64,000 bases of DNA from Acholoe squamosa (GCA_949317995.1 OX439043.1:5448501-5512500); one strand, 5' to 3'; numbered from the stretch's first letter, positions 22,830-36,202 are shown. Numbers and translations are program-made. Notes: generated from the sequence alone by a model not told the origin.

Positions 22830-23785
22830 TTCAGTTGTAGAAACATCAGACCCCATTATTAGGCACACTCTCCCTGTCACTCTCCAAGCAGAACTGTACT
22901 CATACACATAATAGTCAGGTATGAGTGTCTCTACACTCTCCAAACAGATGAGCTGTTCAGACCATTTTAAGCTTAATGGGTGATGACTAGGGCTATGCCC
23001 GGTGAGTGACTTTGTTAAGGCGACTGGAGAAATATTTCGTTTATAAACAGATTCTGCATATTTTATCATGCTTCAACTTATAGTGATTTTGAAGCAACGA
23101 TATAACAACTTTTTATCTGAAATTGAGAGCATATTCATGGAATTTTCCAATTGAATAGCCCAGACACCTTGTGCTATTTTATCTAGTTCTCATTTTTCAT
23201 GTGGGTGATCCCATGCTGAAGTCAATATGTGAACTAGGAGCTACAATGCAGAAAAAATATGTAAAGTAAATTGTTGTCGTATTTCAGCATTTAACGGAAT
23301 TAAGTAAAAGAGAAGTCAAATATAATTGGAATACTACGCAATGCTACCTTATTATGAAACAGCCACCAACAAACAGAATGAAGTAATGTCCCATCAACGC
23401 TAGATATTCCCATATATAGATAATGTGTCCTTTTCCCCTTTGACCTTTTCTGTTTAACATTTTAGATAAAATAGGAACAGGAATTTTTATGGAAAATGCA
23501 GAGATCATTTACTTCTGAGGGAAGTTCAACTTCAGAACTCTAGACTCTTGTTCTTAGATTTTGAAAGTGATAGAATTGTAGGAAATATTCAAAAGGTTGC
23601 CATTTTTATAGATGGACCAGGATTCATTATTTTCAAATCTAAACAAGAATATATACCTTAGGTGTCTTCTTACAGATTAGTTGAGGGGACATTATATCAT
23701 TTCCTGAGTGAATCATATCCTCCTAAGTGAAACATACTGAACAATACATATCACAAAAGAAAACAAATTTCCATTTAATTAGGAT
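22830..23785. other. No gene seen
   Basis: No coding or repeat signal that I can support. Confidence 0.45.
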
Positions 23786-23791
23786 TTCCAC

Positions 23792-23827
23792 CTATCAGCC
23801 TGTTCCTGTTCCTCCTCCGTCGTTGTT
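23792..23827 (-). CDS. Candidate small exon, Glu/Gln-rich
   Basis: 36 bp between TTTTATCTAG and GTGGAA on the minus strand. In one frame it reads TTTEEEQEQAD, and followed by EKEQANLQ at 21.1 kb it would form a charged helix. However, the phases of the neighbouring candidate exons differ by one base, so the join is not supported. The 36-bp length keeps whatever phase enters it. Low-confidence candidate. Confidence 0.25.
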
Positions 23828-23997
23828 CTAGATAAAAGGGAATATCATTGTATTATTATCTCATGTCATATTGGTCAACACGCAAATTTCAAATAATTTA
23901 ACTTAAAACTGTTCAATGAATTTCTACTGGAAACAATATTTAAGTTTGATATCACTTTTGTTTCATTTATTTTGAAATTTCACTACTTTGATTTTAG

Positions 23998-24118
23998 TGG
24001 TGTAAGCGTGAATGCACGAGTGTAGCCTCGGCAAGTTACTCGCAATTCTATATACATCCTTGCATCATGACAACCAATGGTAATAATACAGTGGTGCATC
24101 AGCACCCACTTAGTGTTA
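23998..24118. mobile_element. Hairpin-module MITE fragment
   Basis: GGCAAGTTACTCGC, TTGCATCATGACAACCAATG and GTGCATCAGCACCCACTTAG remain. Confidence 0.5.
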
Positions 24119-24163
24119 ACTGTGCTAAAGCTCTTGAGGAGTTTCCAGTGGTTAATATGTACA

Positions 24164-24528
24164 GAAGCCGAGAAGGGCCACACCTTGAAAAAAAATCAAT
24201 TTGAACTTTTTTATCTCCAATATGGTAACAACATAAAATGGAACATATAAAACTACTGTCAAACCTGAAAATTCACCTGTCAACTGTCAAAGTAGAAAAA
24301 AGAAGCTGCTGTCAATATGATATTATTCCCTGTCAACAGTTGACAGTAGCTTTTTTTCTAACTTGACAGTTGACAGTGGAAAATCATGTTTTCTTATCAG
24401 GTGTCAACATGTTTTTTTTGTGTGTCAACTGTCAAGTTGACAGTTTCTTACAACCACTGGGTGGTTGTAAGAAAACCATGCTGATTCTGAAATGCATTTT
24501 CTTTTGTGGTGTGGCCCTTCACGGCTTC
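24164..24528. mobile_element. TIR element with TGTCAACTGTCAA core
   Basis: Inverted ends GAAGCCG.GAAGGGCCACACC (one mismatch). Inside, TGTCAACTGTCAA and its inverse occur several times and a CAACCACTGGGTGGTTG palindrome lies near the right end. Confidence 0.75.
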
Positions 24529-24660
24529 CATAAATATGATCTTATAGAAATGTATGTCTCATTGAAATGTGATGGATGTTCAATAGCAGTGTCATCAGAA
24601 TGTTGGTTTTATCATGGGGATGGGGGTGTAGAGTCACATATCAAATGTGTAGTGTCCTAA

Positions 24661-24978
24661 GGGAGTGATCATTTTTTAACAACAGGGGGGGGGCTGGTGG
24701 GTTTGCGCGCGGACGCGTGAAAAAAATTTCGACCCCCCCCTTGAGGGGTTAAAATTTTTTCGACCCCCCCCCATAAGGGACAAAAATCGCGCGCGAACGT
24801 CCCCTTTTAGCCTATAGTAACGCACGGGGTTTTCCACTGAAAACAGGTGAAATTATTTTGACCCCCCCATCAGAGGTATTGAAAAAATTCTGACCCCCCC
24901 TGGTCAAGGGGTTGAAAAAATTCTGACCCCCCCCTCAAACCCACTGGCCCCCCCTGTTGTTAAAAAATGATCACTCCC
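24661..24978. mobile_element. Harbinger-like G/C-tract MITE, copy 1
   Basis: Ends GGGAGTGATCATTTTTTAAC and GTTAAAAAATGATCACTCCC, with TAA on both sides (3-bp duplication). The interior alternates C7-C9/G7 tracts with AAAATTTTTTCGACC words. Six more copies are in the window, each with TTA or TAA duplications. TWA duplications are diagnostic of PIF/Harbinger. Confidence 0.9.
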
Positions 24979-24981
24979 TAA

Positions 24982-26312
24982 AATCCACTTCACCTACTAG
25001 CACGTGATATGGAGAACAAGGTGTACTTAACCAGATATAATTATTCTTTTAATAGCAGCCAATGAAGTGTCATCAATATGAACATGGAGGCTGCTGGAAA
25101 TCAACCTCAATGAACTTAGTATGTTAGCTGTCCTGAAATATTACTGAAATAAAGATATATGTGTTGGACAGGCTTCAAACAAAGATAAAGTTGGGGTAAA
25201 TGTTTTGTCATTCACTGAGTGAACCATGTCGTGAACAACTGAAAAAATATGTAGGTAAAGAAATGTGATTAATTGTGGATACAAAACAATCAAAACCATA
25301 ATGAGTTTATGAATCTATATTGAGAAATGTTAATTCTTCATTCCTTGGCCAGGAAAGATATCATCTTATTTTGCTGTCTAACTTATGCAGGTAATTGATA
25401 TAAATAATTGAAATTAAATCCCCTGGGAAATTATTGTAGCTGCAACACTAGAGGCAATGCATTACAATATATAGGAATTTCTCCAAAATAGTCTGGGTAA
25501 AGTAGGATTATTAGTTCTGTGTATCTAAGGTATCAAACTATGGCTATAATGTTGGCTTCTATTAAAATCAAAGGCTAATCTAAGTTCCTTATCCACTAAA
25601 CTCTATCAACTCAGAGGCGGTATATAAGCCAATATGACACAGTCTCTGACAAAATTGACTAATGATGTTAAAAAGAAAATTCCAAGAGACAGCCGTATAA
25701 CCAAATAAATTAAATAGAGTGAACTGAACGGGTAAAAAGGGTAGTTCCATAGCTGTCAATCAGGAAAATGTTTTCAAACTCGATAACTTGATAACAATTG
25801 CTATATAAAAAGTCGTAGGATCAGCAAAAATTCACCCGACCGACAGAAACCCACCCTCAAATGGAGTCAATCTAAATACAATCGCCAATATGTCAATAAT
25901 GATTGTTCGCTTATATAAGTGATTCTATGCTACCCTAGAACTGTGTGACTGACACAAAACGGTATTTTTCCCACCATGTGAAGACATTTTTCATCACTGG
26001 GGTAAGGTGCTGTGTTGATGCCTAGGTTATTGGATTGCAGTTAAAATATCAATGTTATTTCCTGCATGGTTACTACAAAATGATCATTTCAGCTAACCAT
26101 GCATTATTAAGGGGGCAAATCTGCCGCCTACACAGGGTGAATCCTTACAGTGCTGTACCCAGACCCACACTGATCCAGGGGCCGATCCAGGGGATAGGAA
26201 AGGGGTGTCCTATTTAAAATGTGGTCTAGATTCCATGAAGAGAGTTGGACACTTTGCTCTTTGAATTTCCAATTTCTTCTATAAACCTCATATACTGGCT
26301 CTATTTACTGAT
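24982..26312. other. No gene seen
   Basis: Unique A+T-rich sequence. No exon with family resemblance on either strand. Confidence 0.45.
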
Positions 26313-26315
26313 CCT

Positions 26316-26527
26316 TTAGGGGTCGCTGATACAGGAGTGCATCATGCCCGTTGGTCGTCATGATGCACCAATGAAGTGCTGTTGAGACTGATCGCCAGCA
26401 TTTCATTGGTGCTGACCACCCAGGACTCTATCAACCTCATGGCGATCAGTCTCAACAGCACTTCATTGGTGCATCATGACGACCAACGGGTATGATGCAC
26501 TCCTGTATCAGCGGTACTTCAAGGGTT
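26316..26527. mobile_element. Hairpin-module MITE copy, one long palindrome
   Basis: GGAGTGCATCATGCCCGTTG, GTCATGATGCACCAATGAAG and TGCTGTTGAGACTGATCGCC are mirrored in the second half. Ends at TTCAAGGGTTAA. Confidence 0.8.
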
Positions 26528-26651
26528 AATGGGTTTGACTGAAATGGCAGAGGTTAGTGGGTGGTGGTGGACGGAGTAAGGGGGCTAAGCAGCCTGGATG
26601 AGCCCCTGTCCATGGTGGTGACAGTTTCAGTGACCACCTTCATCACCTTAT

Positions 26652-26699
26652 CGTTTAGTCGTCATCCTCATCCTCGTCTTCATCATCCTCCTCCTGTAG
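26652..26699 (-). CDS. Candidate terminal acidic exon
   Basis: On the minus strand a plausible acceptor (TTTGGTTCTACAG) is followed by an open stretch encoding EEDDEDEDEDDD and a TAA stop in phase 0. A strongly acidic tail would suit this channel and the previous exon, but that exon ends in phase 1, so direct joining does not use this frame. It could equally be a chance GAG/GAT-rich repeat. The assignment to the TRPV gene is inference. Confidence 0.2.
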
Positions 26700-28055
26700 A
26701 ACCAAACCACACGCAACAACATTTTGAGAAATTTCTGTCACATACAAAATCGCCAGTCAGCGCATTTTGCAAAAGATCAGAGCAACGCCAAGCTGCGATA
26801 CACCACTTACAATTTCCGCAACAGCGGAGTTTTGCTCAATTCGTCAAAATTTGTGTCGCTGGTATGTAACAAAGTGAAATTCAATTTGACAATTCGTAAC
26901 TATTTGTAACCACTGGGCACAAGGGGCTGACACCAGATAACTGTTTTCTTGCTTATATTTTCACCCATAACATCAATCATTTGGATCAATCCTATTTTGC
27001 TGGCATTGGCGGATTGTCCTCACGTAGAACATCACCTGCGTCCTATAGAATTGAGTCCAACTCAGGGTGCGTCTTATACGTGGGTAGCCTCTATAGGTGG
27101 TTGTCTTGGGACAGCCACTAATCACTCAATAGAGATTTCTGAAGTGAAATCGTGGCTACAAGCAAAGGGGGTTCTGCAAATCTGTTGACTGTATTTGATA
27201 GTTCAGAGTATGCCGACTGGGCTCACACCAAATTAAAGGTACCCACATTACCATAAATTTGATATCAGCGATTTTGTATGTAAGTTCACCTGTTCTAAGT
27301 TCCCAAAACCCTAACCACCGTTGTGCACAATAAAGGTCTGAGCAGTTTCTGTAATAATTGAGAACTAAACGTCATTAGATACGTAATGCTATGGAAAGCT
27401 AAGAGGAAAGAAATTGACAAGGGATGGAATTGAAAATACAGACTTTTTTTGTTGTGGCTATTCCATGTTTTACCATTGAGTGATCTCAGTCTCAATTTGC
27501 CAATATTGAAACAATGCTCTGCCATTATGCGAGGAGCATTTTATACGAAGTATTAACAGTAATTAGCAGCATCCATACTCCAAGCAATAAATGTGAAGTA
27601 TTCTATGTAGGTGGGCTGGATAATGCTAACTTTATGCCTTTTAACCCGCTTCCCTACATTAGAGAAACAACCACTACGATGGCAATATAATGCTGAGGCG
27701 CAGCACACCTACGCCATTGCAACATCTGTGTGAAACCAGGTACACGTGACGTATGTCATGTTTGCTAAATGCCCCTAATAAATGAACAGAACAGTATATT
27801 TTGGTAATTCAGTAATTTGACCCATACATTCAGCAAACCCTGGCCTACCCATGAGAACATGATCCCTGTAAGTAGCACGTGTTACCTATCAATTACCAGC
27901 AGATATGGGGCTAGTTGACTGTACACTTGTCTAGATCTACCTGATTGGCTCTGTATTATGGGTAGGGTGTGTGCTTCAGGGAGGTTATTGGAAACATAAC
28001 ATGCCCAGCGCTAAATGTATAGTGGCACTTATGCACCCGAGGACATGGTTTAGCA
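26700..28055. other. No gene seen
   Basis: Short open frames only; no recognised exon, RNA or repeat. Confidence 0.4.
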
Positions 28056-28059
28056 TATA

Positions 28060-28172
28060 TGGGTAGAGACAGAGAGAGGGAGAAGGAGAGAGAGAAAGGG
28101 AGAGAGAGAGAGGGAGGGAGAGAGAGAGAGAGAGAGAGAAGGAGAGAGACAGACAGAGACAGAGATAGACAA
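28060..28172. repeat. (GA)n/(GAGAGG)n microsatellite
   Basis: Purine-rich AGAGAGGGAG runs on the plus strand. Ser/Leu open frames on the other strand are artefacts. Confidence 0.9.
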
Positions 28173-28251
28173 CAATAAACACCCAAACAACAAAAGAGCA
28201 ATTAGATTATAAAGCCCTGTCAACAAGCCAGGAAACCTTAAGGAATCTTAA

Positions 28252-28971
28252 AGGTATATTCCACCATCTATTCCATCGCCACCTGGTGGCCAAAATTTGA
28301 AACTACCTAATTTTACCTAAACTCATGATATATGCTCATTTCCCTTTTGTATATACCTAACACATCACTATCAAGCTGTTGAATGATAGACTTTTGCATT
28401 TTCCCACCATAGCACTACCGGCAAACTTCATAGATTTCTGCAGTTGAGGAAAAGGAATTTTTTCCCCATGAATCTGTAGCTTCCAGATTCTACCAGTAAC
28501 CCTTCAATTCTTTGCTCATAAAATGTTCATAATGATTGTATCTTAATTCCTATAAAGTCTGGTCAACAAATTCCGGTCAATTTATTTTCTGTAGTGAGAA
28601 ATGTAAGAAATACTTTTCATTTTCACCCTTTTCTTAGAATTATTCATGGCTCTTTTGTTTGTCCAATGACTACCAGTTTTTATTGCTTGATCATGGTCAG
28701 GATGATGTCTACTAGAACTATGAGAAGTTTGATTAAGATATCACTGGTCAATTTTTCAATATTTAAGAAAATGTTAGAAAATGGGAGTTTCTCCCATAAG
28801 CGGCAATAGTTAAGGACTCCCCATCTTCAGATGTCAATAAATCTTAATCTATCCAATGAACCATGGTTTTTATTGCTTTATCCATCTCATGATACATAAA
28901 TCTAACATAGTCCCAAGTGATTTGGAGAAACTGATGGTAGTTCAGGATTTACTGAATAGTGGAATATACCT
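28252..28971. mobile_element. 720-bp TIR element flanked by TTAA
   Basis: AGGTATATTCCAC at the left and GTGGAATATACCT at the right, with TTAA immediately outside both ends. The interior is A+T-rich and non-coding. TTAA suggests a piggyBac-type target site, though the ends do not start CCC. Confidence 0.75.
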
Positions 28972-29284
28972 TTAAGCACTTGGACGTTACATGTGGGCAG
29001 AAGAAAGCATTCCATAAAGCATGTCTACAAACAGTAAGAGTATAGGGTGATACATCAGTAACCTCCTCCTACAACAAGACAGCACATGTGGGGGAGGACA
29101 TATACCATGTGGGGACTGGTGGGTGATGGTCTCGATGCACCAGCCGCACACTGCTTCAACCTGACAGTCTGGGATAATTCAAGTGTGTTTTATTTTTATA
29201 CACATCCCATCCCAACCATCCTCAGGTCCAGGTAAGTCTGGATCAAAAAGCATCTGTGCCTCTTCCAATCATCCCTCCATCTTA

Positions 29285-29579
29285 GGGAGTGGTCATTATT
29301 TATTAAACAGGGGGGGTGGTGGGTTTACGCCCCCCCCTCAACGGCAGTCAAATATTTTGGCCCCCCCCCCGCGCCGGAGGCGCGGAGAGTTTTCGCGCCC
29401 CATTTTGATCTATAGTAGCGTGCTGGCTTTTTTGCTAAAAAGAGGGTGATTTTTTTTTAGCCGCCCCCTCAAGAGGGCTCAAAATGTTTTTAGCCCCCCC
29501 CTTAGGAGGGGTCTGAAAATTTTATGCCCCCCCTCAAACCCACCATCCCCCCCCCTGTTGATTAATAATGACCACTCCC
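29285..29579. mobile_element. Harbinger-like G/C-tract MITE, copy 2
   Basis: GGGAGTGGTCATTATTTATT..AATAATGACCACTCCC with TTA duplications. Contains C9-C10 tracts. Confidence 0.88.
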
Positions 29580-29582
29580 TTA

Positions 29583-31440
29583 TTCCTCTCCTCAGTTAAT
29601 GAAAGGCCTTAAGACATTCATAATTCACTGGGTAGCTGTAGGCTGTTCAGACAAGTTGAAGAAAACACAGAAAAACTTAAATTCACTAGTGGAATGGATA
29701 AAGGGGATCTAGAGTTACACAATGCTGAAAGAATTGGGATTCTACTATTATTGATTCTTTTTAAATTGATGATTCTTTTCTAAAAAAATCAGGGGTTTTG
29801 AGGTGACAAACAGAGGCCATTGAAGCTATAGTAAGAGATTGATGCTTCTGGTCAAGATCTAGGCCTATATGTATGTAGGAGAAGTGGCTATGCCTGATCA
29901 GGATCTAAGCATGGAATACATGCATAAAACCATATGAATGTATGCATATTCTGAAAGCTAATGTACTAATCTAATTAACTGGGATACTTTTGAAAATAAG
30001 ATGACTGAAAATCCAAGATGGCGGCTAATTACTGCAATCTAGACAAGGGTATCACATTTCACTGTGTCAAAACACTGCATAGAGAATCATTTGATGCTCT
30101 AGCATGGATTAGAAATAGATAATGTGTCCAGAAACTGATCTGTGGATGAGATGGCCTGCAGGAGGATTTTGGAGACCCTGGATGAGAAATGCAAACATCC
30201 TGGAGGAGGTCTCCAAATCACCTGATGAGTGATGGAAGACTCCAGGAAATGGTTGCAAATCATTAGGAAAGGGCTATCAACTCTAAAGTAGAGAGGGTAT
30301 ATCAAAAGTGAAAAAATGGAGACCCTGGAGGATGAGTGTGTGCCTACTTTTCAGGATTTATGGGGACTATTTTGTAAAACATGTCTCTAAACCGACAACT
30401 TATTTTCGCCAGAACATTTCCATTTTAGCACAGTAGATAGGAGAGATATAGGGAATTCTAATGCTCTCTACTCACACCCCATTTCCTTTCCCTTGAATCT
30501 ATTATTTGACTGTTTTTGCTATCGCTCTGGCTATAGGTGTCCGATCAGAAGGTGGGATATCTTTAAATGTAGCTCTATATCATTGGAATCCAAAGCAATC
30601 AATTCCAAACCAATGGCCCTGATAGCCTTTGCCTGTTTTCTATATTTGTACAGAGTAGTTATTGGGGCACTTCATAGATTGAGTACCATAATTGGGTGCC
30701 TCCACAGGCAGCACCTTTCACCCACTTCTCCTTACTCCTTCACACAAAAGTACCACTTATAGGTCATAAATCACAACAAACTCTTTGTGTATGTGTAGGA
30801 TAGAAATATAGCCTTACATTGGTGTGCATATAGTCTATCTTTATAATGGCTAAGTGAAACTTAATCAGGGTTTAGGGAAGAGGCAAAAATACCCAAATGT
30901 CACTCTACTCACTGACCTGTGTGAACGGCCTAGTAGCTGTATGATATTCCACTCTATCAGTTTTGTGCCAATCTGATCGGCCAAATTTTAATTGTATTTG
31001 AGAGGAGAAATGGATGAAATTTTATGATTTTTTAAGGGGCCTTCCTGATACATACTCCCCCCCCCCCAATCCCTAAAGTGGGCCAAATTGCTTCAGATTC
31101 AAAATCAGGTACAGAATACCAGGTTTAAGCATTTGTTCCCCTGCCGTCAGTCGGGCAAACCTTTGCTAATATGCCCTAATTTTCTATACTTTTGCAATAT
31201 CATTAATTGTTGGATTAGTGAAAAATCGCCTGACCAAAGGCAGTGAAACGAATGCTCTACACCAGAACTCATGGGATCAGCATTGATCATTCGGCATGTG
31301 GAATACCCCAGTATAACTGTCATTGGGACTCACAGATAGGTAAGTGAGCAGAAATGGGTCTCTAATGCCATTTCAACAGCTGTGGTCATATTCATAGTGG
31401 GAGAACTACATTATCCATTCATTAAACAACTGATTGACCA
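29583..31440. other. No gene; minor local repeats
   Basis: 30110-30330 has loose repeats of GGAGACCCTGGA/GGATGAG. A C9 run lies at about 31060. No coding exon recognised. Confidence 0.4.
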
Positions 31441-31445
31441 TCACC

Positions 31446-31471
31446 CCCATTGATAAATAATGACCACTCCC
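31446..31471. mobile_element. Solo right end of a Harbinger-like MITE
   Basis: GATAAATAATGACCACTCCC followed by TTA, without a matching left end. Confidence 0.55.
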
Positions 31472-32079
31472 TTAGGCTATTTTGTTCACACTACCTCAGC
31501 TAAAATGTCCCAGACCATCCCCTTTGGTAAGAAGGCTGGTGGTCGAGACTTGGAGGCGGCATATGAGGGGAGGGGGTGTACAGGCAGGTAGGGGAGTGCC
31601 AAGGCAGGGGGTAATCATGTGATGCGGGAATGTTACAAGGTTAACACCTATACAGCAAGGTGCCTTAACCCTTTTTCCACGGCTAATACTAGTAGTCCAG
31701 TAGATTCGTTCAAATTGTGTATTCTGGTATGAAAGCATGAAATTTGGCCGAGAAGTACTTTAAGACATATCATCAGTTTTAGAGGTAGACCCATTCTGAA
31801 AATGCCACTCATTGGATATGGTTGCCATGGAAACAAACCTCTTTGTGTGAAGTCTTTTTTTAGGGTTTATAGGGTCCAGGATTATCAATTTCTGCTTAAA
31901 ATGAAGGCCTACGTCTTATGTCATATTGTTGCCCAGCAACGGTCAACACATATGTTAATTTCCCTAGCAACCACCCTAAAATGCCGGGTACCTACAGGGG
32001 AGTGCGTCATGATCAGTAGGAGACAGGGTGCACTAGTACTGATACTCTCCATTCTGTAATTTATGTGTTATAAGTGGAG

Positions 32080-33760
32080 TACAGAGTCATCAATCGATCG
32101 GTAACTATAGCCGATCTGATCTGATTGAGAAGACCAAACATGTATAGTCACCAATCGATTCGTAACTATAGCTGGTCTGATCTGATCATAGACCAAACAT
32201 ATATGGGTGATTCCTGCCAAACCTCCCACTTTCTGTTTGTTTTTTTTTTAGGTCTTTTTGGGGTTGGGGGCTCAGAATAAAGACTATTTGACCATGGCCC
32301 AAAGTTGACAAATGGCCCAAACTAGCCTTTTTTCAATTTCCACCTCATTCCACCCCCTATACCATCAAGCCAAACAGTAAGACCACCATATTGTTATCCA
32401 CTCCTTAGTGGGGGGGGGGGGCTATCTAACATTTCCATGTGGTTTGGAGGTGATATGTCTTATTTTTTTTTACCCTAGCCATTCTTCTAACTTGAAAATA
32501 GAAATGTAAGCGGCGTAATGAATCGTTTATGATATTAGATCAGTTATAATTATATTATCCTCAGACTTCCTATTTATCACCATCAAGGAGGTCTGTATAT
32601 TTTTTGTGTAACACACACCCGTTGCAAGCAATACACTTTCAAGCATTTTTCAAGTCAACCCCAAACCCCCTTAAACAGCACTTCTGTATGTACAGCCTAT
32701 ATTAAACATGTCTGGCTTATCTAACCCATCATATGGCATATATCTATTGATGAGGTGGATAAAAGAAATGACTCTCTACATACCTTGGTTGCCCCAAACC
32801 AGAGTTGCTTGCCCAATGTAAGGGGCATCATGAATCATGTAAGGAGCATGATGAAATGATTTCAGGTCCTATAGCTACCCTGTTACACCCAAATGCATGC
32901 ATATTTGTGGTTTATGTGATAGAATAAGGCCCTGGCTTTGATTTTGATTACTTATAGGGCACCCCCAGCCATTCTGCTACTCCCCAGCCCCTGGAAAGCA
33001 CTCTTTTTGACAGCCCCATCCTTGTTTTCAATATTTTGCAATCGATTTTAGGCCAATTATTCAAAATTTACATGCTTTTCTGTCGTTATAATACATCCTC
33101 TGTGTTTCTCATTGTTTTAATGTGTTAGATCACTGCTTGGTTTGGTTATATTGGCACAGTAGCTATGATATTAAAATGTGTGGACGATTCATCACGCCCC
33201 TTACAGAGTAATAAGGGTCATTTTAGAGAGTGAACCATACAGAGCAAGTACTAAATAATTGGTAAATGATGATTGTTACAAGATGTGTACAAGTTAAAAA
33301 GTAAATGAATTGATTTTTATGCTTATCCTACAGGTTTTGAGTCTTTGAGACCAAACTTCTGGTTGTGTGCAAAAGAATTTAGAAAAATCACAACCTCTGC
33401 TATATGATATATTGGACAATATAGGGAGTTTTCAAGCCACAGCTATAATTTTTTGTACACGGTGTTGTATGTTGCATAATGTATGCATAAGGGGCGTGAT
33501 CAACCAATTTTCTGATTTTACAGCAACTGCAATAAAAACTGACCCCCTGGGAGTTAATGACTTGAATGAACCTTTTCATAAAGCCAAGATATAGGCCTAT
33601 CAATAAAACAAAGTCTTAAAATGTAATGCCGAGTTTGTCATCTGACCCCATAGGTAGGATGTTTCACAAGAATCACCCATATAGTCACCAATCAAATTGG
33701 TAACTTTAGCCGATTTGATCTGTACAAGAAGACCAAACATATATGATATTGTCACCCGTT
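32080..33760. repeat. About 64-bp tandem repeat split by an insertion
   Basis: Units with TCACCAATCGATTCGTAACT, ATAGC, TGATCTGATC and AGACCAAACATATA occur twice before 32203 and once after 33680. Confidence 0.75.
32203..33680. mobile_element. 1.48-kb TIR element without coding capacity
   Basis: Ends ATGGGTGATTC and GAATCACCCAT, inserted at an ATAT in the third boundary of the 64-bp tandem repeat. The interior has no transposase-like frame, so it depends on an enzyme coded elsewhere. Confidence 0.7.
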
Positions 33761-33764
33761 GTTT

Positions 33765-34480
33765 CCCGTGAAATAATGTCACCCATGTTTTCGATCATTG
33801 CCATTCGGTGGCGATCACAGTCTTGCGCAGACAAGAAAAACGCACCTCACTATACACATTTAACTACAAAGAAGAAAGAAGAAAAGAATATTAATTTACT
33901 GATGGCTGGGCTGGACACTTGATTCTGGAAGTCAACTTTGCATCAACTTATCGCGATCCAATCGCATTGCGACACATATGTTGTTTTATCTGAAAATCCT
34001 CCTGCTAAAAACTGAATAGATTAAAAACAATGGGAATTATATCAAAATAAACTGTAGACAGGTATCTATAAGACCACTCAAAATACACTGGTTTCTCAGC
34101 TCAGCTCTGTCTACATCACAGATGTTGTATTTCAGACATTTTACACTTTATATAGGTGAATAAAGTTCTGATAAACAAATATACATATAAGAAAATGGAA
34201 AAATACATTAGACAGTGTTAGAAACATATCATATTGGGGAAACAAATAAATAGAAAATATATAGACACATACTCTGGTCATGTTGTCCAATAATCCTGAG
34301 AAACCAGGTGTAATTTTGTTGTCCAGATACGTATAAAGCCTTAAATAACACATGTGTAGTTGTACGTGTATCAAGATAAAACAAGTCCTTTCTCTGCTTT
34401 CACCTTGTCCTTATCAATAATGGGTGAAAAACACAGAAGACACTGGCCAGTAAAATCAGAAGTGGTTATTTTCTAACAAT
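33765..34480. other. No gene seen
   Basis: No coding or repeat signal that I can support. Confidence 0.4.
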
Positions 34481-34514
34481 AGTGCGCGTTAGGTTACCAT
34501 TAAAACTGTACTTC

Positions 34515-34675
34515 CGTCGGCACTTGTGCATAAAGCGGGTATTTCACTGCCGGCGATCGATCAAATTTTCGCTAATCCAATTATTTATGATTATGCAAAA
34601 GCATAAAAAAATTGGTTGGATTAGCGAATTTAGGCCGACTGATGGCAGTGGACTACCCACCTAAGGCACAAACAA
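34515..34675. repeat. Imperfect foldback
   Basis: CACTGCCGGC..AATTTTCGCTAATCCAATT pairs with AATTGGTTGGATTAGCGAATT..GATGGCAGTG. Confidence 0.65.
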
Positions 34676-34679
34676 TTTT

Positions 34680-35450
34680 AAAAGCGCTCCCTAATTTGAA
34701 GCTAGTGGTGCAATTGAAGATGATTTAGTAAGATAGATAATTTCTCTGCTTGATGAAAAGGTGGAGGTGATTGTTAAAAAGTTACCAATTCCCCAGCGTT
34801 TCAACTCTTCTTCAATACACATCTAGATTCAAACAAGTACGGCGCATTGCCCATAATACAATGCTACAATACACAATGGTTGTACACACCAGCAAACGCT
34901 GCGCAAAAGGAACATGACCCTGGTTTAAAATGTGGTAATACAACCCTCTCCCAGTTAAAGATCAGTCAATGCACAGAATCCTATACTTCTTAAGTAGTTG
35001 AAAAATTATGCAGAAAGTTTGCACAATGCCTGCTCCCACTCAACCCTTTACAGTGTTGGTTGATTTGGGTGTTTAGTATTACCTTGTATGTATGTAGGGA
35101 CAAGTTACATGCAGATTATAAGTTACATACAGATTTACTGATATGCCTCCTTACTGCCTGATTGCAGCGCCCCCTGTAACCTGAGCTGACAGATCTGTTA
35201 GCAATCACCCATATCATCAGGATCTCACTCATTTCCTGTCCAATTTTAACCAGTTAGGGGCAAAAAAGCGCTTTATGTTGTGCTAAATTGAAGCCAAAAG
35301 GTCTTTAAAGCAGCAAAAATAAACCAAAGAAAAAGCTGTCAACTTGACAACTGCTATGCCTGTGTTGAGACCTTTAGGGCGTCTCATTAAGGGGTAGCAG
35401 CAATCTGCCTGGGCCAACTGAAGTCCTAAAGACAAGGAGTCTCTGCCACG
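34680..35450. other. No gene seen
   Basis: Unique sequence without a supported feature. Confidence 0.4.
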
Positions 35451-35453
35451 GTA

Positions 35454-35689
35454 CACTGTAAAATACATGTCATCAGAATAATGAAGGATTCCTTTTCCAA
35501 AGTTGCCAGAGATCCATTGTTATTTTCACAGAGATGTCGTTATTTACACAGAGCTTCCTCTGTAACACCATACTGCCACCTGGAGCTTCTTGTAAAAACT
35601 ACACTGGCACCCCGTTTTCTAATTACGGTGGTTCACAGTTCAGTTTTACAAGGATCCCTGGTAGATTCAACAGTTATTTTGTTACAGTG
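35454..35689. mobile_element. CACTGTAAAA MITE, copy 2
   Basis: CACTGTAAAAT at the left and TTACAGTG at the right. Shares TTGCCAGAGATCCATTGTTA, TACTGCCACCTGGAGCTTC and GGTGGTTCACAGTTCAG with its relatives. Confidence 0.8.
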
Positions 35690-35918
35690 CAGACATGTTA
35701 TTGACAAGTTTTTAATTAGTTGCTTCATCTATGCAGCATCCTTATGAGAACCTAGTGATCCTAGAGTTTTTGTCTGCATATTAATCAAGTGATGCATATG
35801 AAATTGCAGCCCAGTAGCCAGTGCAACGTTAACACGCTGATGACATAATAACGCATTGTTAACTCAATATTCATTGACTGATCCTTCACTGGGTTTATAC
35901 CACATAGTGGTGAAGTAA

Positions 35919-36202
35919 GGGAGTTATCATTTTTTAACAACAGCAGGGGGGTTGGTGGGTTTGCGCGCGGACACGTGAACAAAATTTTAACCCCCCCATA
36001 AGGGACAAAAATCGCACAAGAACGTCTCCTTGAAGCCTATAGTAACGCGCAGGGTTTTCCACTGAAAACAGGTGAAATTATCTTGACCCCCCCCCATCAG
36101 AGGTGTTGAAAAAATTCTGACCCCCCCAGTCATGGGGTTGAAAAAATTCTGACCCCCCCTCAAACCCACCAGCCCCCCTGTTGTTAAAAAATGATCACTC
36201 CC
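35919..36202. mobile_element. Harbinger-like G/C-tract MITE, copy 3
   Basis: GGGAGTTATCATTTTTTAAC..GTTAAAAAATGATCACTCCC with TAA duplications. It lies 55 bp beyond the 3' end of the acidic TRPV exon. Confidence 0.9.

Noticed and set aside
27956-28201. Leu/Ser-rich minus-strand open frame
   Set aside because: It translates a (GA)n microsatellite.
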